Shown one piece after another: positions 53,352 to 62,707 of a DNA stretch of 64,000 bases (positions are counted from its first letter, which is position 1; each line of letters begins with the position of its first letter). A model generated the notes under the pieces. That model did not search any database. It had not been told where the DNA came from and saw nothing but the letters and a program-made list of their open reading frames with translations. The DNA is from Massilia sp. erpn. Lineage in GTDB: Bacteria; Pseudomonadota; Gammaproteobacteria; Burkholderiales; Burkholderiaceae_D. Position numbers and translations under genes: made by a program. The stretch lies in the NCBI RefSeq assembly GCF_024400215.1, contig NZ_CP053748.1, positions 5,766,001 through 5,830,000 on the forward strand, read 5' to 3'.

Positions 53352-54353
53352 TTATTCGCTGACGGCCTTGGCGTGGAAGACGGCGAACCAGCCGGCGGCA
53401 TCGGTCCATACGCCATCCTCGGCAAAGCCGGCATCGCGCAGCAGCCCGGAAAAGCTGTCGCGCGTATACTTGTAACTGTCCTCGGTATGAATGCGTTCGC
53501 CGCGCGCGAAATCGCGCTGGCCGCCAGGCCAATTCACCGTCAGCGCAGTACGCGCTTCCAGGTGCATTTCGATGCGGCTTTCCTCGGCATTGAAGAAGGC
53601 GCGGTGGCGCCACTGGCTTACATCGAAATCCGCGCCGATCAGATGATTCAGATGGCGCAGCATATTCAGGTTGAAGGCCGCCGTCACGCCGATGGCGTCG
53701 TCGTAGGCCGCATCCAGCACGGCGCTGTCCTTGATCAGATCGACGCCGATCAGCAGGCCACCGTCGGCGCAGGCCTGGCCGCGCAGGCGGCGCAGGAAGG
53801 CAATGGCTTCATGCGGGGCGAAGTTGCCGATTGAGGAACCAGGATAAAAGAAAGTGCGGCGCTGCGGGCGTACCGTGGCGGGCAGCTCGAAGTGGCCGGA
53901 GAAATCCAGCGCCAGCGCCGTCATCTCAATGGCGGGAAAGCGCTGCTGCAAACGGCTCACGGCCTCGTTCAGAAAATCACGCGAGATATCGACCGGGACA
54001 TACTGCGCCGGCTGCAGCAGCGGAAACAGGCTGGCCGCCTTGGCGCAATTGCCCGCACCCAGGTCGATCAGCGTGGCGCCCTTGCCGATGCGGTCCGCCA
54101 TTTCCGCGCCGTGGCTGGCGAAAATGGCCGCCTCGGTGCGCGTTGGATAATATTCGGGCAGTTCGCAAATCGCCTCGAACAGGCGCGAGCCGAGACTGTC
54201 ATACAGATACTTGGGCGAGGTATGCGCGGCGCGCGCCAGCAGTCCGGCACTGATCTCGGCCGCGATGGCCGGTGCGGCGTGGGCGATGCCGAGCGGTATG
54301 GCTGGGATGGCCGGCGAAACAACGCGCATCGCCGCAGTACGGGACAAAGGCAT
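53352..54353 (-). CDS. egtD: L-histidine N-alpha-methyltransferase EgtD
   Basis: With the ATG at 54351-54353 the protein has 333 residues. SPKYLYDSLGSRLFEAICELPEYYPTRTE, the SAM-binding TLIDLGAGNCAKAA, and FFYPGSSIGNF are characteristic of EgtD, which trimethylates histidine to hercynine. A longer in-frame start at 54401 is possible. It forms a two-gene operon with egtB; egtA, egtC and egtE equivalents are absent nearby, the reduced arrangement frequent in proteobacteria. Confidence 0.94.
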   Translation of the reverse strand: MPLSRTAAMRVVSPAIPAIPLGIAHAAPAIAAEISAGLLARAAHTSPKYLYDSLGSRLFEAICELPEYYPTRTEAAIFASHGAEMADRIGKGATLIDLGAGNCAKAASLFPLLQPAQYVPVDISRDFLNEAVSRLQQRFPAIEMTALALDFSGHFELPATVRPQRRTFFYPGSSIGNFAPHEAIAFLRRLRGQACADGGLLIGVDLIKDSAVLDAAYDDAIGVTAAFNLNMLRHLNHLIGADFDVSQWRHRAFFNAEESRIEMHLEARTALTVNWPGGQRDFARGERIHTEDSYKYTRDSFSGLLRDAGFAEDGVWTDAAGWFAVFHAKAVSE

Positions 54354-54565
54354 AATCAGGCTCTTTCTCGGAGTTGTTGGACGCCATCGCGGCTGAGCCA
54401 TGCCGGTCCAGCCGCCCCGGCGCCGATGACATTTTTGTTATCATAGCTGAATATCCAAAACCGGGCGTCCGCCACGCCGCTCAGTGCTCCCTTGCACTGT
54501 TTAACGAAATAACAAGCACCTGCAGCAACCTGGCAACAACCCCTCACCGAAAGGTCTATCTCACC

Positions 54566-55444
54566 ATGAGCCACTCTGCCCTGAGTACCATGAAATCCCT
54601 GCTGTGCGCCGCCATGAGCGCCGGCCTGATGCTGGCGTCGGCACCCTCGCTCGCCCAGCAAGTGCTGCGCGTGTCCGCCATTCCGGACGAGGCGCCGACC
54701 GAGTTGCAGCGCAAGTTCAAGCCGCTGGGCGAGTATCTGGAAAAGAAACTGGGCATGAAGGTGGAGTTCACTCCCGTCACCGATTACGCCGCCTCGGTCG
54801 AAGGCTTGATCAACAAGAAGCTGGATATGGTCTGGTTCGGCGGCTTCACCTTTGTGCAGGCCAAGGAACGCAGCAAGGGCCAGGTGGTACCGCTGGTGCA
54901 GCGCGCCGAGGACGAAAAGTTCCGCTCAGTCTTCATCACCACCGCCAAGGACATCAACAAGCTGGATGACCTGAAAGGCCGTACGCTGAGTTTCGGCTCC
55001 GAATCCTCGACCTCGGGCCATCTGATGCCGCGCTCCTTCCTGCTGGCCGCCAAGATCGATCCGGACAGCGACCTGAAACGCGTGGCCTATTCCGGCGCGC
55101 ACGACGCCACCGTGGCCGCCGTGGCCGGCGGCAAGGTTGATGCGGGCGCGCTGAATATCTCGGTGTGGGAAAAACTGGTGGGCGAGAAAAAAGTCGACAC
55201 CCAAGCGGTGCGCGTGTTCTACACCACGCCCGGCTACTACGACTATAACTGGACCGTGCGCGCCGACATGCCTCCCGAATTGAAGAAAAAAATCAGCGAC
55301 GCCTTCCTCGCGCTGAGCGCCGACAATGTGGAAGGCAAGGCGATTCTGGACTTGCAGCGCGCCTCCAGGTTCATCCCCACCAAGGCCGAGAACTACGCCG
55401 CCATCGAGGCCGCGGCCAAGAATGCGGGACTGTTGAAAAAGTAA
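54566..55444 (+). CDS. PhnD-like periplasmic binding protein, putative selenate/phosphonate type
   Basis: The ATG at 54566 (AAAGG site 11 bp upstream) gives 292 residues with a signal peptide cleaved near LAQQV; the ATG at 54590 is an alternative. LRVSAIPDEAPTELQRKFKPL, DMVWFGGFTFVQA, SFGSESSTSGHLMPRS and FYTTPGYYDYNWTVR place it among PhnD-like proteins. I recall the subgroup with the IPDEAPTEL opening being annotated as putative selenate binding because it co-occurs with SelD. It begins a five-gene plus-strand cluster. Confidence 0.85.
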   Translation: MSHSALSTMKSLLCAAMSAGLMLASAPSLAQQVLRVSAIPDEAPTELQRKFKPLGEYLEKKLGMKVEFTPVTDYAASVEGLINKKLDMVWFGGFTFVQAKERSKGQVVPLVQRAEDEKFRSVFITTAKDINKLDDLKGRTLSFGSESSTSGHLMPRSFLLAAKIDPDSDLKRVAYSGAHDATVAAVAGGKVDAGALNISVWEKLVGEKKVDTQAVRVFYTTPGYYDYNWTVRADMPPELKKKISDAFLALSADNVEGKAILDLQRASRFIPTKAENYAAIEAAAKNAGLLKK

Positions 55445-55447
55445 GCG

Positions 55448-56344
55448 ATGGATTCCAGCAGCAAAGAAGACGGCGCCCTGGCGGCGCCGGCAGCAAATCC
55501 GCTCCCCGCCGGCCTCCAGCCACAGGGAGCGGCCGTGTATCGCCTGGAACGGCTCGCGGTGCGCCATCTCGGCGGCACGCGCGCGCTGGCCCTGCAAGAC
55601 ATCAACCTGCATATCGCACCCGGCGAACAAGTCGCCCTGATCGGCCCTTCCGGCGCCGGCAAGACCACCTTGCTGGCCACCCTGGCCTGCGCCCACCAGC
55701 CGGAGTCGGGACGCTTCGAAGCGTTCGGCGGCGATCCATGGGCCCTGTCGGACGGCGAGCGCCATCGCCTGCGCGCCCGCCTCTTCCTTGCGCCGCAAAC
55801 GCCGCCGCTGCCGCCACGCCAGCGCGTGGTGACGGCGGTGCTGGCGGCGCGGCTGCCGCATTGGAGCTTGTGGCGCGCGCTGCTCTCGCTGCTGCGCCCC
55901 GCCGATCCGGAAGCGGCCTTCCGTGCCCTGTCGCGCTTCAATCTGGGCGACAAGCTGTATGCCCGCGTCGACCGCCTGTCCGGCGGCGAGCGCCAGCGCT
56001 GCGGCCTGGCGCGCCTGCTGCTCTCGACGGCGCAGGCGCTGCTGGTGGACGAGCCCTTGTCGGCCCTCGATCCCGCACTCTCGCAACTGACCCTCAACAC
56101 CCTGCAGCAGGAAGCGGCGCAGCGCCAGGCGGCACTGGTCTGCAGCCTGCACCTGGTCGACCTGGCGCTGAGCCATTTCCCGCGCATCGTGGCCTTGAAG
56201 GAAGGCCGCATCGTCTTCGACCTGCCGCGCGAACAGGTGACGGAAGCGATGATCGCCGAACTGTATCTGGGCGAACAGCCGCCCGCCAATTCGCCGCATC
56301 CGCAGACCTTGCAGGACAAGCTGGCCGTCGGCGCCTGCCTGTAA
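55448..56344 (+). CDS. PhnC-like ABC transporter ATPase
   Basis: A 298-residue ATPase with an N-terminal extension of about 30 Ala/Pro-rich residues. Walker A IGPSGAGKTTLL, Q-loop LAPQTPPLPPRQ, signature LSGGERQRCG and Walker B ALLVDEPLSALDP are intact. It starts 3 bp after the binding-protein gene and 11 bp before the first permease gene, and should power this importer. Confidence 0.92.
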   Translation: MDSSSKEDGALAAPAANPLPAGLQPQGAAVYRLERLAVRHLGGTRALALQDINLHIAPGEQVALIGPSGAGKTTLLATLACAHQPESGRFEAFGGDPWALSDGERHRLRARLFLAPQTPPLPPRQRVVTAVLAARLPHWSLWRALLSLLRPADPEAAFRALSRFNLGDKLYARVDRLSGGERQRCGLARLLLSTAQALLVDEPLSALDPALSQLTLNTLQQEAAQRQAALVCSLHLVDLALSHFPRIVALKEGRIVFDLPREQVTEAMIAELYLGEQPPANSPHPQTLQDKLAVGACL

Positions 56345-56355
56345 GCGGAACGCGC

Positions 56356-57201
56356 ATGCAGAACATCCCCGCCATCCCTTACGCCGCACGCCATCCCGAT
56401 CCCGCGTGGCGCGGCCGCCTCACCTATACCGTGCTTGGCCTGCTGCTGCTGTGGCCCATGCTGGTGGCCAGCGAATTCAAGCCCGCCATGCTGTTCGACC
56501 GGCAAAGCCTGAGCGCCACCGGACGCTTCCTGGCAGGCTTCCTGCCGCCCGTGCACTCCCCGGAATTTCTCGCCATGCTGCTGCGCGAAACCTGGCAGAC
56601 CATCGCCATCGCCACGGCGGGCCTGAGCCTGGCCCTGCTGGGCGCGATCCCCGCCACGCTGATCGTCACCGAACGCCTGTCCATCTCGCGCCTGGGCCGG
56701 CGCCGCATGGGCGTGCTGCCTGCCGCAGTGCGCCAGCTGGTGCGCTGGCTGCTGGTCCTGCTGCGCAGCGTGCCCGAGCTGGTGTGGGCGCTGCTGCTGG
56801 TACGCATCGTCGGCCTCGGCCCCACGGCGGGCGTGCTGGCGATCGCCCTTACCTACTGCGGCATGCTGGGCAAGGTCTATGCTGAAATCCTGGAATCATC
56901 GGAAGCGCATGCCAGCGCCAGCCTGCTGATGAACGGCGGCGGACGGCTGGCCGCATTGTTCTATGGCGCGCTGCCGGAAGCGGCGCCGGAACTGCTGTCC
57001 TACACCGTCTACCGCTGGGAATGCGCGATCCGCGGCTCGGTGGTGATGGGCTTTGTCGGCGCCGGCGGCCTGGGGCAGCGCATGGATGAATCGATGAAGA
57101 TGCTGGCGGGCGGCGAAGTGGCATCCATGCTGCTGGTCTTCGTGCTGCTGGTGGCTGCCGCCGACCTGTTCTCGCGCCTGCTGCGCCGGAGGCTGGCATG
57201 A
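56356..57201 (+). CDS. PhnE-like ABC transporter permease 1
   Basis: Beginning at the ATG at 56356 the protein has 281 residues, about six membrane segments, and a PhnE-type permease core (LLRSVPELVWALLLVRIVGLGPTAG; EAA region MNGGGRLAALFYGALPEAAPELLSYTVYRWE; GFVGAGGLG). Its stop overlaps the next permease start by 4 bp, so the two permeases are probably made in equal amounts as a heterodimer. Confidence 0.92.
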   Translation: MQNIPAIPYAARHPDPAWRGRLTYTVLGLLLLWPMLVASEFKPAMLFDRQSLSATGRFLAGFLPPVHSPEFLAMLLRETWQTIAIATAGLSLALLGAIPATLIVTERLSISRLGRRRMGVLPAAVRQLVRWLLVLLRSVPELVWALLLVRIVGLGPTAGVLAIALTYCGMLGKVYAEILESSEAHASASLLMNGGGRLAALFYGALPEAAPELLSYTVYRWECAIRGSVVMGFVGAGGLGQRMDESMKMLAGGEVASMLLVFVLLVAAADLFSRLLRRRLA

Positions 57202-58010
57202 GCCAGCATGAAGACCATGCGGTGCCAGCGATGCCGGCCGCGCCGCGCCTGCACTGGTCCGGTCCCGCGCTGGGCTTGGCGCTGATGGCGCTCGTCATCG
57301 CCAGCTTCGCCAGCCTGCCGCTGAAATGGCACGACTTCTTCAGCACCGATGCCGTGGCCAGCGTGGCCGAATTCCTGGCCGGCTTCGCGCCGCCCGAAAC
57401 GGGAAGCGGCTTCCTGCGCAAGACGGCACTGGCGACCGGCGAAACCCTGGCCATGTCGGCCCTCGGCACCCTGCTGGCGGTGGCGGGCGGCATGCTGCTG
57501 GCCCTGCCCGGCGCAGGACGCTTTGGCCGGAGCGCGCGCGGCGCGGTGCGCGTGCTGCTCAATGTATTGCGCTCGGTGCCGGAACTGGTATGGGCTTCCA
57601 TCCTGCTGATCGCCGCCGGCCTTGGTCCCTTTGCCGGCACGCTCGCGCTGGCCGCGCACACGGCCGGCGTGCTGGGGCGCCTGTTCGCCGATGCGCTGGA
57701 AAACGCCGCGCCGCTGCCGGAGCAAAGCCTGCGCGCCAACGGCGCGCCGCCGCTGGCCGCCTTCTTCTATGCCACGCTGCCGCAAACGCTGCCGCAGATG
57801 CTGTCCTACACCCTGTACCGCTGGGAGAACAATATCCGCGCCGCAGCCATCCTGGGCGTGGTGGGCGCGGGCGGCCTGGGGCAGATGCTGAAGTATCATC
57901 TCTCGCTGTTCCAGATGCAGAAGGCGGCGACGGTGATCCTGGCCATGCTGCTGCTGGTGGCCCTGGTCGATGCCGTCAGCTTCGCGCTGCGGCGCGCCTT
58001 GACGCGCTGA
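57198..58010 (+). CDS. PhnE-like ABC transporter permease 2
   Basis: A 270-residue paralogue of the preceding permease with the same landmarks (VLRSVPELVWASILLIAAGLGPFAG; ANGAPPLAAFFYATLPQTLPQMLSYTLYRWENNIR; GVVGAGGLGQ). The two arose by duplication. It overlaps the upstream gene by 4 bp and is 20 bp from the second ATPase gene. Confidence 0.92.
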   Translation: MSQHEDHAVPAMPAAPRLHWSGPALGLALMALVIASFASLPLKWHDFFSTDAVASVAEFLAGFAPPETGSGFLRKTALATGETLAMSALGTLLAVAGGMLLALPGAGRFGRSARGAVRVLLNVLRSVPELVWASILLIAAGLGPFAGTLALAAHTAGVLGRLFADALENAAPLPEQSLRANGAPPLAAFFYATLPQTLPQMLSYTLYRWENNIRAAAILGVVGAGGLGQMLKYHLSLFQMQKAATVILAMLLLVALVDAVSFALRRALTR

Positions 58011-58030
58011 CTTTCAACCCAAGGAAGACG

Positions 58031-58711
<681 letters not shown>

Positions 58712-58883
58712 AACTCATAAATATCGAACAAAAACGCGCAAAAATTTTTTTGCGTAGTATAGTTTAATTAACTTGCTTGGTTATCAATGATAGTTGAGTT
58801 AGTCGCCACCCTCACCGCCAGTTGTGGCGGCTAGACAAGCCAGGAAGAGCCAGTCCTATCCACGTGACCTTAGGGAGGAGCAA

Positions 58884-59171
58884 ATGAGCGTGCGGCAAAA
58901 AAAACTGGAACTGATCGAAGCGATGAACCGTGCAAGGGCGCTAGAGCCTTCAAGCTTTGTGCCCAATAAGCTGCTCGATACCCTGATCGAAAAAATGCAT
59001 CTGAAGAACGATGCAGAGCTGTGCCGGGTGCTGGAAGTGCAGCCACCCATCATCAGCAAGATCCGGCATCGCAAGCTTGCCGTAGGCGCGACGATCCTGT
59101 TGCGCATGCACGAAAAATCGGAACTCAGTATCCGTGAATTAAAAGAATTATCGACTGCTTCAGTGCACTGA
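58884..59171 (+). CDS. Small helix-turn-helix-like protein
   Basis: Beginning at the ATG at 58884 after a GGGAGGAG ribosome site, the protein has 95 residues. KNDAELCRVLEVQPPIISKIRHRKLAVGATILLRMHEKSELSIRELKEL reads like a Cro/CI-type HTH (N-A-E-L-x3-L-x-V-x2-P-x-I-S-K-I). It may be a DNA-binding regulator with an unknown target. The 172-bp upstream region is notably AT-rich, with an inverted repeat CGCCAC/GTGGCG. I do not recognise a named family. Confidence 0.72.
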   Translation: MSVRQKKLELIEAMNRARALEPSSFVPNKLLDTLIEKMHLKNDAELCRVLEVQPPIISKIRHRKLAVGATILLRMHEKSELSIRELKELSTASVH

Positions 59172-59382
59172 CTAGCATTTTCTGTCCTTGCCATGCCAGG
59201 CGCCGGCATTGCAGTCTCCGGCGCCCACTTCCCCCTGCACAGCCCAAACCCCGCTGTCAGCATTTTTTCCCCGAATTACAACAGCCCCCGTCCCCCTCTT
59301 AAGGGAGAGGCCGCTTGCGCGCCGCCCCGCTAGACTGGACGCGCGAGGCCTTCCGCATTCCCCGCCCACCTACGAGGTCACC

Positions 59383-60529
59383 ATGAAACTGCTGTTCGCT
59401 CTGAGCACTCTCAGCCTGGCCCTGCTGCCGCTGACGGGCTGCGATTCGCCCCAGGACAAGGCGGCGGCCAAGCCGGCCGGCACGCCGGTCTCGGCGGCGC
59501 TGGTGGTGCAAAAGGACATCGTCGAAACCCGGGAATTTCCGGGCCGGCTGGAAGCCATCGAGCGCGTCGAAATCCGGCCACGCGTGAGCGGCTACATCAC
59601 CAGCGTGCACTTCACGCCGGGCAGCCTGGTCAAGAAAGGCGAGGTGTTGTTTACCATCGACGCCCGCCCCTACCAGGCCCAGCTAAACAAGGCCGAAGCG
59701 GACGCCCATTCGGCCCGCGCCCGCGCCGACCTGGCCAAGGTCGAACTGGAACGCGCCGAACGGCTGCTGGCCGACCGCGCCATTGCCCAGCGCGAATTCG
59801 ACGAGCGCGCCTCCAGCCAGAAAGAGCTGGACGCCACCGCGCGCCACCCAAGCCGCCACCGAAGCGGCGCGCCTGAACATGGCGTACACCAAGGTGCTGG
59901 CGCCGATCGACGGGCGCGTCAGCAAGGCTGAAATCACGGTCGGCAATCTGGTCGACGGTAAGGCCGTGCTGACCTCGGTCGTTTCCACCGACCAGATCTA
60001 CGCCAGCTTCGACGGCGACGAAGACACCTATCTGCGCGTGGCCGTGCTGAAGCGGGCCGGCATGCCGGTGCCGGTGCATATCGCCCTCAACAAGGAACAA
60101 GGTTACCCGCACGAAGGCGCACTCGAATTCATCGACAACCGCCTCGACACCAACACCGGCAGCGTGCGCATGCGCGCCGTGCTGAATAATGCCGAACGCA
60201 ATCTCGTGCCCGGCCTCTTCGTGCGCGTCCAGGTCGCCGCCGGCAATGGCCGCCAGCAAACCACGCGCGCCCTGCTGGTAAACGAGCGCGCCATCGGCAC
60301 CGACCTCAATCGCAAATTCGTCTTCATTGTCAACCGCGAAGGCAGGGCCGAATACCGCGCCGTCACACTCGGCGCGCAAGCCGGCGGCGGCCTGCGCATC
60401 GTGCAAAGCGGCCTCAAGCCCGACGACAAAGTCATCCTCGACGGCCTGCAGCACATCCGCCCCGGCGCCGCCCTGACCGTCCAAACCGTCGCCATGGACA
60501 GCCACAACAACAACGGCCAAGCCCTTTGA
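59383..60529 (+). pseudogene. RND efflux periplasmic adaptor (MexE/AcrA-like), frameshifted
   Basis: The N-terminal half (lipobox LLPLTGC, EIRPRVSGYITSVHFTPGSLVKKGEVLFTIDARPYQ) is read from 59383. The C-terminal half (RLNMAYTKVLAPIDGRVSKAE, VFIVNREGRAEYRAVTLG) continues in the +1 frame to 60529. The join is near 59835-59850, at ACCGCGCGCCACC; one extra GC would restore an uninterrupted adaptor of ordinary length. The pump (RND) and outer-membrane genes that normally follow are missing. It is a pseudogene, a slippage allele, or an assembly error. Confidence 0.85.
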
Positions 60530-60666
60530 TCCAAATCAAAAAATGTCCCACCCTGGTGTCAGGCACGAAGGTAGGACATTTGCTGATCCAGATCAAAGAA
60601 TGTCCGACTCTGGTGCCTCGGCGGCCCCGCCTGGCACCAGGGTGGACATTTTTTGACTTTTGTCAA
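60526..60666. repeat. REP-like palindrome pair with FNR-like spacers (copies 8 and 9)
   Basis: Palindromes at 60542-60580 and 60599-60650 share AATGTCC/GGACATT arms and start 57 bp apart. Copy 9 carries a 13-nt GC-rich insertion in its loop. Bounding and separating elements are TTGATccaaATCAA (60526-60539), CTGATccagATCAA (60583-60596) and TTGACttttGTCAA (60653-60666). The outer two contain the stop codons of the RND adaptor (60527-60529) and the convergent TetR gene (60663-60665). Confidence 0.88.
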
Positions 60667-61214
60667 AGGCGGCGCTGCAGGCGCTGGAGGGCGGTGCGGA
60701 AGCTGGCGGGGGTTTGCAGGGCGCGTGACAGCACCAGCGCGCCTTGGATGCCGGCGACGGTTTCTTCGGCCAGTTCGCTGGCTTCCAAGGCGGCATGGCC
60801 GCTGCGCTGCAGGGCAGCGCCGAGGGCGGCGATCCAGGCGGCGAAGTAGCCTTGCACGCGGGCGGCGAAGCGGTCACGCTCGCTACCGAGGGCGAAGACA
60901 CCGAGCAGACAGATGCGCTGGCCGGAATCAAAGTAGCGCTCCACATCGGCGAACATGCGGGCGATGCCGGCGCCCGGCTCGGCACTCTCGGCCAGCGGGG
61001 TGAAGATATTGTCGCGGAACCAGGCGTCGATGTCGGCCAAGACCGCGTCGGCCATTTCTTCTTTGCCGCCGGGGAAGAAGTGGTAGATGCTGCCTTTGCC
61101 CAGCCTGGTACCTTCGCCGATGCGCGCCAGACTGGCGCCTTCGAAGCCGTACTGGCGGAACACTTCCGCCAGCAGCGGCACGATGTCGGCTTTTTCTGCG
61201 ATGAGTCGCGCCAT
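60663..61214 (-). CDS. TetR/AcrR family transcriptional regulator
   Basis: A 183-residue regulator with an N-terminal HTH (VFRQYGFEGASLARIGEGTRLGKGSIYHFFPGGKEEM) and a TetR_C-type ligand domain of the YcdC/LmrA-like kind (FDSGQRICLLGVFALGSERDRF). It is co-transcribed 16 bp downstream of an NTF2-like gene, and a dyad lies before that gene, so it probably controls its own operon. Its stop codon lies inside the flanking repeat. Confidence 0.92.
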   Translation of the reverse strand: MARLIAEKADIVPLLAEVFRQYGFEGASLARIGEGTRLGKGSIYHFFPGGKEEMADAVLADIDAWFRDNIFTPLAESAEPGAGIARMFADVERYFDSGQRICLLGVFALGSERDRFAARVQGYFAAWIAALGAALQRSGHAALEASELAEETVAGIQGALVLSRALQTPASFRTALQRLQRRL

Positions 61215-61230
61215 TCCTATCCTTTAATAC

Positions 61231-61701
61231 TTAAAAACCCAGCGCGCTCAAGCCCGGATGGTCGTCCGGACGCGGCCCGCTGGCGTCCCAGAAGAACTTG
61301 CGTTCGCTGGCCTGGATCGGGTGTTCGTTGATGCTGGCGTGGCGGTGGTGCATCAAGCCTTGCTCGTCGAATTCCCAGTTTTCGTTGCCGTAGGCGCGGA
61401 ACCACTGGCCCGAGTCGTCATGGTATTCGTAGGCGAAGCGAACCGCAATGCGGGCGCCGTCGTAAGCCCATAACTCCTTGATCAGGCGGTAGTCGAGTTC
61501 ACGCGTCCACTTGCGCTTGAGCAGGGCCACGATGGCGGCGCGCCCCTGGGCGAATTCGCCGCGGTTGCGCCACCAGCTGTCTTCGGTGTACGCCAGCGCG
61601 ATTTTCTCTGGGTCGCGCGTGTTCCAGCCGTTTTCGGCCAGGCGGACTTTTTCAATGGCGCTGTCGCGGGTGAAGGGAGGTAGCGGAGGACGGGTAGACA
61701 T
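61231..61701 (-). CDS. DUF1348 / NTF2-like family protein
   Basis: With the ATG at 61699-61701 the protein has 156 residues. [29 protein letters not shown] and [32 protein letters not shown] are characteristic of DUF1348 proteins, which adopt the NTF2/SnoaL cone fold. Members often accompany TetR regulators and may bind or convert small molecules; the reaction is unknown. It is the first gene of a two-gene operon with tetR. Confidence 0.9.
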   Translation of the reverse strand: MSTRPPLPPFTRDSAIEKVRLAENGWNTRDPEKIALAYTEDSWWRNRGEFAQGRAAIVALLKRKWTRELDYRLIKELWAYDGARIAVRFAYEYHDDSGQWFRAYGNENWEFDEQGLMHHRHASINEHPIQASERKFFWDASGPRPDDHPGLSALGF

Positions 61702-61736
61702 GGTTTTTCCTTTCAAATGTACCAATCGCCACACAA

Positions 61737-61752
61737 TGTACCGATCAGTACA
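61737..61752 (-). promoter_or_regulatory. Candidate TetR operator before the DUF1348 gene
   Basis: TGTAC (61737-61741) and GTACA (61748-61752) form a dyad around CGATCA, 36 bp before the ATG. A second TGTACCAATCG half site occurs 19 bp closer to the gene (from 61718), matching TGTACCGATCA in eight of the first eleven positions or better. The pair fits a cooperative TetR site over the promoter. Confidence 0.55.
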
Positions 61753-61794
61753 GTTAACTATAGGCCATGCCACCGGCGAACGCAAGCATAAAAA

Positions 61795-61818
61795 AACCCG
61801 CCTCGGACGAGGCGGGTT
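61795..61818 (-). terminator. Intrinsic terminator of olsB
   Basis: AACCCGCCTC (61795-61804) and GAGGCGGGTT (61809-61818) form a perfect 10-bp stem with a 4-nt loop. On the minus strand it is followed by a T-run (A-run at 61790-61796). It lies 25 bp after the olsB stop. Confidence 0.92.
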
Positions 61819-61842
61819 GGCAGGGAAGACGGACGCGCTGCT

Positions 61843-62622
61843 TCAGGCCGCGCTGGCCAGCGCCGGTTCGCCTACATTGTAGTGACGCGCATAGCGGGCA
61901 TCGAGATTGGCCAGCGGCATCAACAGGAACAGGTCGGCGCTTTCGAAATCCGGATCCCAGGCCGGATCGCCGCAGATCCAGGCGCCGGAGCGCATATAGC
62001 CTTTCAGCAGGGCCGGCACCTGCACCGCCGGCGCCGGGTCCAGCTTCTGATAAGGGAAAGGCAGGTGCGGCGTGACACGGTACTCGGGCGGCGCCATATG
62101 CTTTTCGCGCAGCTGCTGGTAGACGGCGACGGCATTGTGGCCGCCGTCGGCCAGGCTGATGCTGGCGCAGCCGATCAGGTAGTCGCATTGCTGGCGGCGC
62201 ATATACTCGGCCAGGCCCGACCACAGCAGCATGATCACGCTGCCGCCACGGTAATCCGGGTGGATGCAGGCACGGCCCGCTTCGAGCATGCGGCCGCGCA
62301 GATTATTCAGGCGCCCCAGGTCGAATTCGCCTTCGGAATACAGTCGGCCCAGCTTGCGGGCGCGGGTGGGATTGAGCAGGCGGTAAGTGCCGACGACCTT
62401 CAGGCTGTCGGATTCGCGCACGATCAGGTGATCGCAGAATTCATCGAATTCGTCGCTGTCCAGGCCATCGTCGCTGGCCAGCGAGTTGAGGCCCATTGAC
62501 TCGATGAACACCTTGTAGCGCAGGCGCTGCACTTCGCGCAGTTCCTCGGGCGTGCTGGCCATGCTCAGCACCAGACGGCCAGCCGACGCCCGGGTTTCCG
62601 CTTGTACGATAGTATGTTGCAT
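61843..62622 (-). CDS. olsB: L-ornithine N(alpha)-acyltransferase (OlsB-like GNAT)
   Basis: A 259-residue GNAT-type acyltransferase: LRYKVFIESMG at the start, FDEFCDHLIVRE, VVGTYRLLNPTRARKLGRLYSEGEFDL, GRACIHPDYRGGSVIMLLWSGLAEYM and YLIGCASISL. These are the landmarks of OlsB, which makes lyso-ornithine lipid from acyl-ACP and ornithine. Ornithine lipids replace phospholipids in phosphate starvation in several bacteria. A Pho box with the same start distance as in pstS supports that role. No OlsA is adjacent. Confidence 0.88.
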   Translation of the reverse strand: MQHTIVQAETRASAGRLVLSMASTPEELREVQRLRYKVFIESMGLNSLASDDGLDSDEFDEFCDHLIVRESDSLKVVGTYRLLNPTRARKLGRLYSEGEFDLGRLNNLRGRMLEAGRACIHPDYRGGSVIMLLWSGLAEYMRRQQCDYLIGCASISLADGGHNAVAVYQQLREKHMAPPEYRVTPHLPFPYQKLDPAPAVQVPALLKGYMRSGAWICGDPAWDPDFESADLFLLMPLANLDARYARHYNVGEPALASAA

Positions 62623-62679
62623 GCTTTCATCCTTTCAGTGGGGACGAAAGCAAGCGTAACGAGCTATTGCTTCAACAAA

Positions 62680-62695
62680 ATGACAACTTTATGTC
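62680..62695 (-). promoter_or_regulatory. Pho box upstream of olsB
   Basis: On the minus strand the site reads CTGACATAAAGTTGTCATT, with GACAT and GTCAT units 11 bp apart; it differs from the pstS box at only a few positions. The proximal unit ends 58 bp before the olsB ATG, identical to the pstS distance. An overlapping dyad ATGTCA/TGACAT (62691-62708) reaches the stop codon of the upstream gene. Confidence 0.72.
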
Positions 62696-62707
62696 AGTTC
62701 GGTGACA

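Noticed and set aside
54566-58010. Phosphonate uptake operon controlled by PhoB
   Set aside because: The proteins are PhnCDE-like, but no Pho box precedes the cluster and no phosphonate-degrading genes are present; a phosphonate assignment is not supported.
61718-61752. Direct control of olsB by the neighbouring TetR protein
   Set aside because: The TGTAC dyad lies upstream of the DUF1348 gene but downstream of the olsB terminator on the same strand, so it can only serve the DUF1348-tetR operon.
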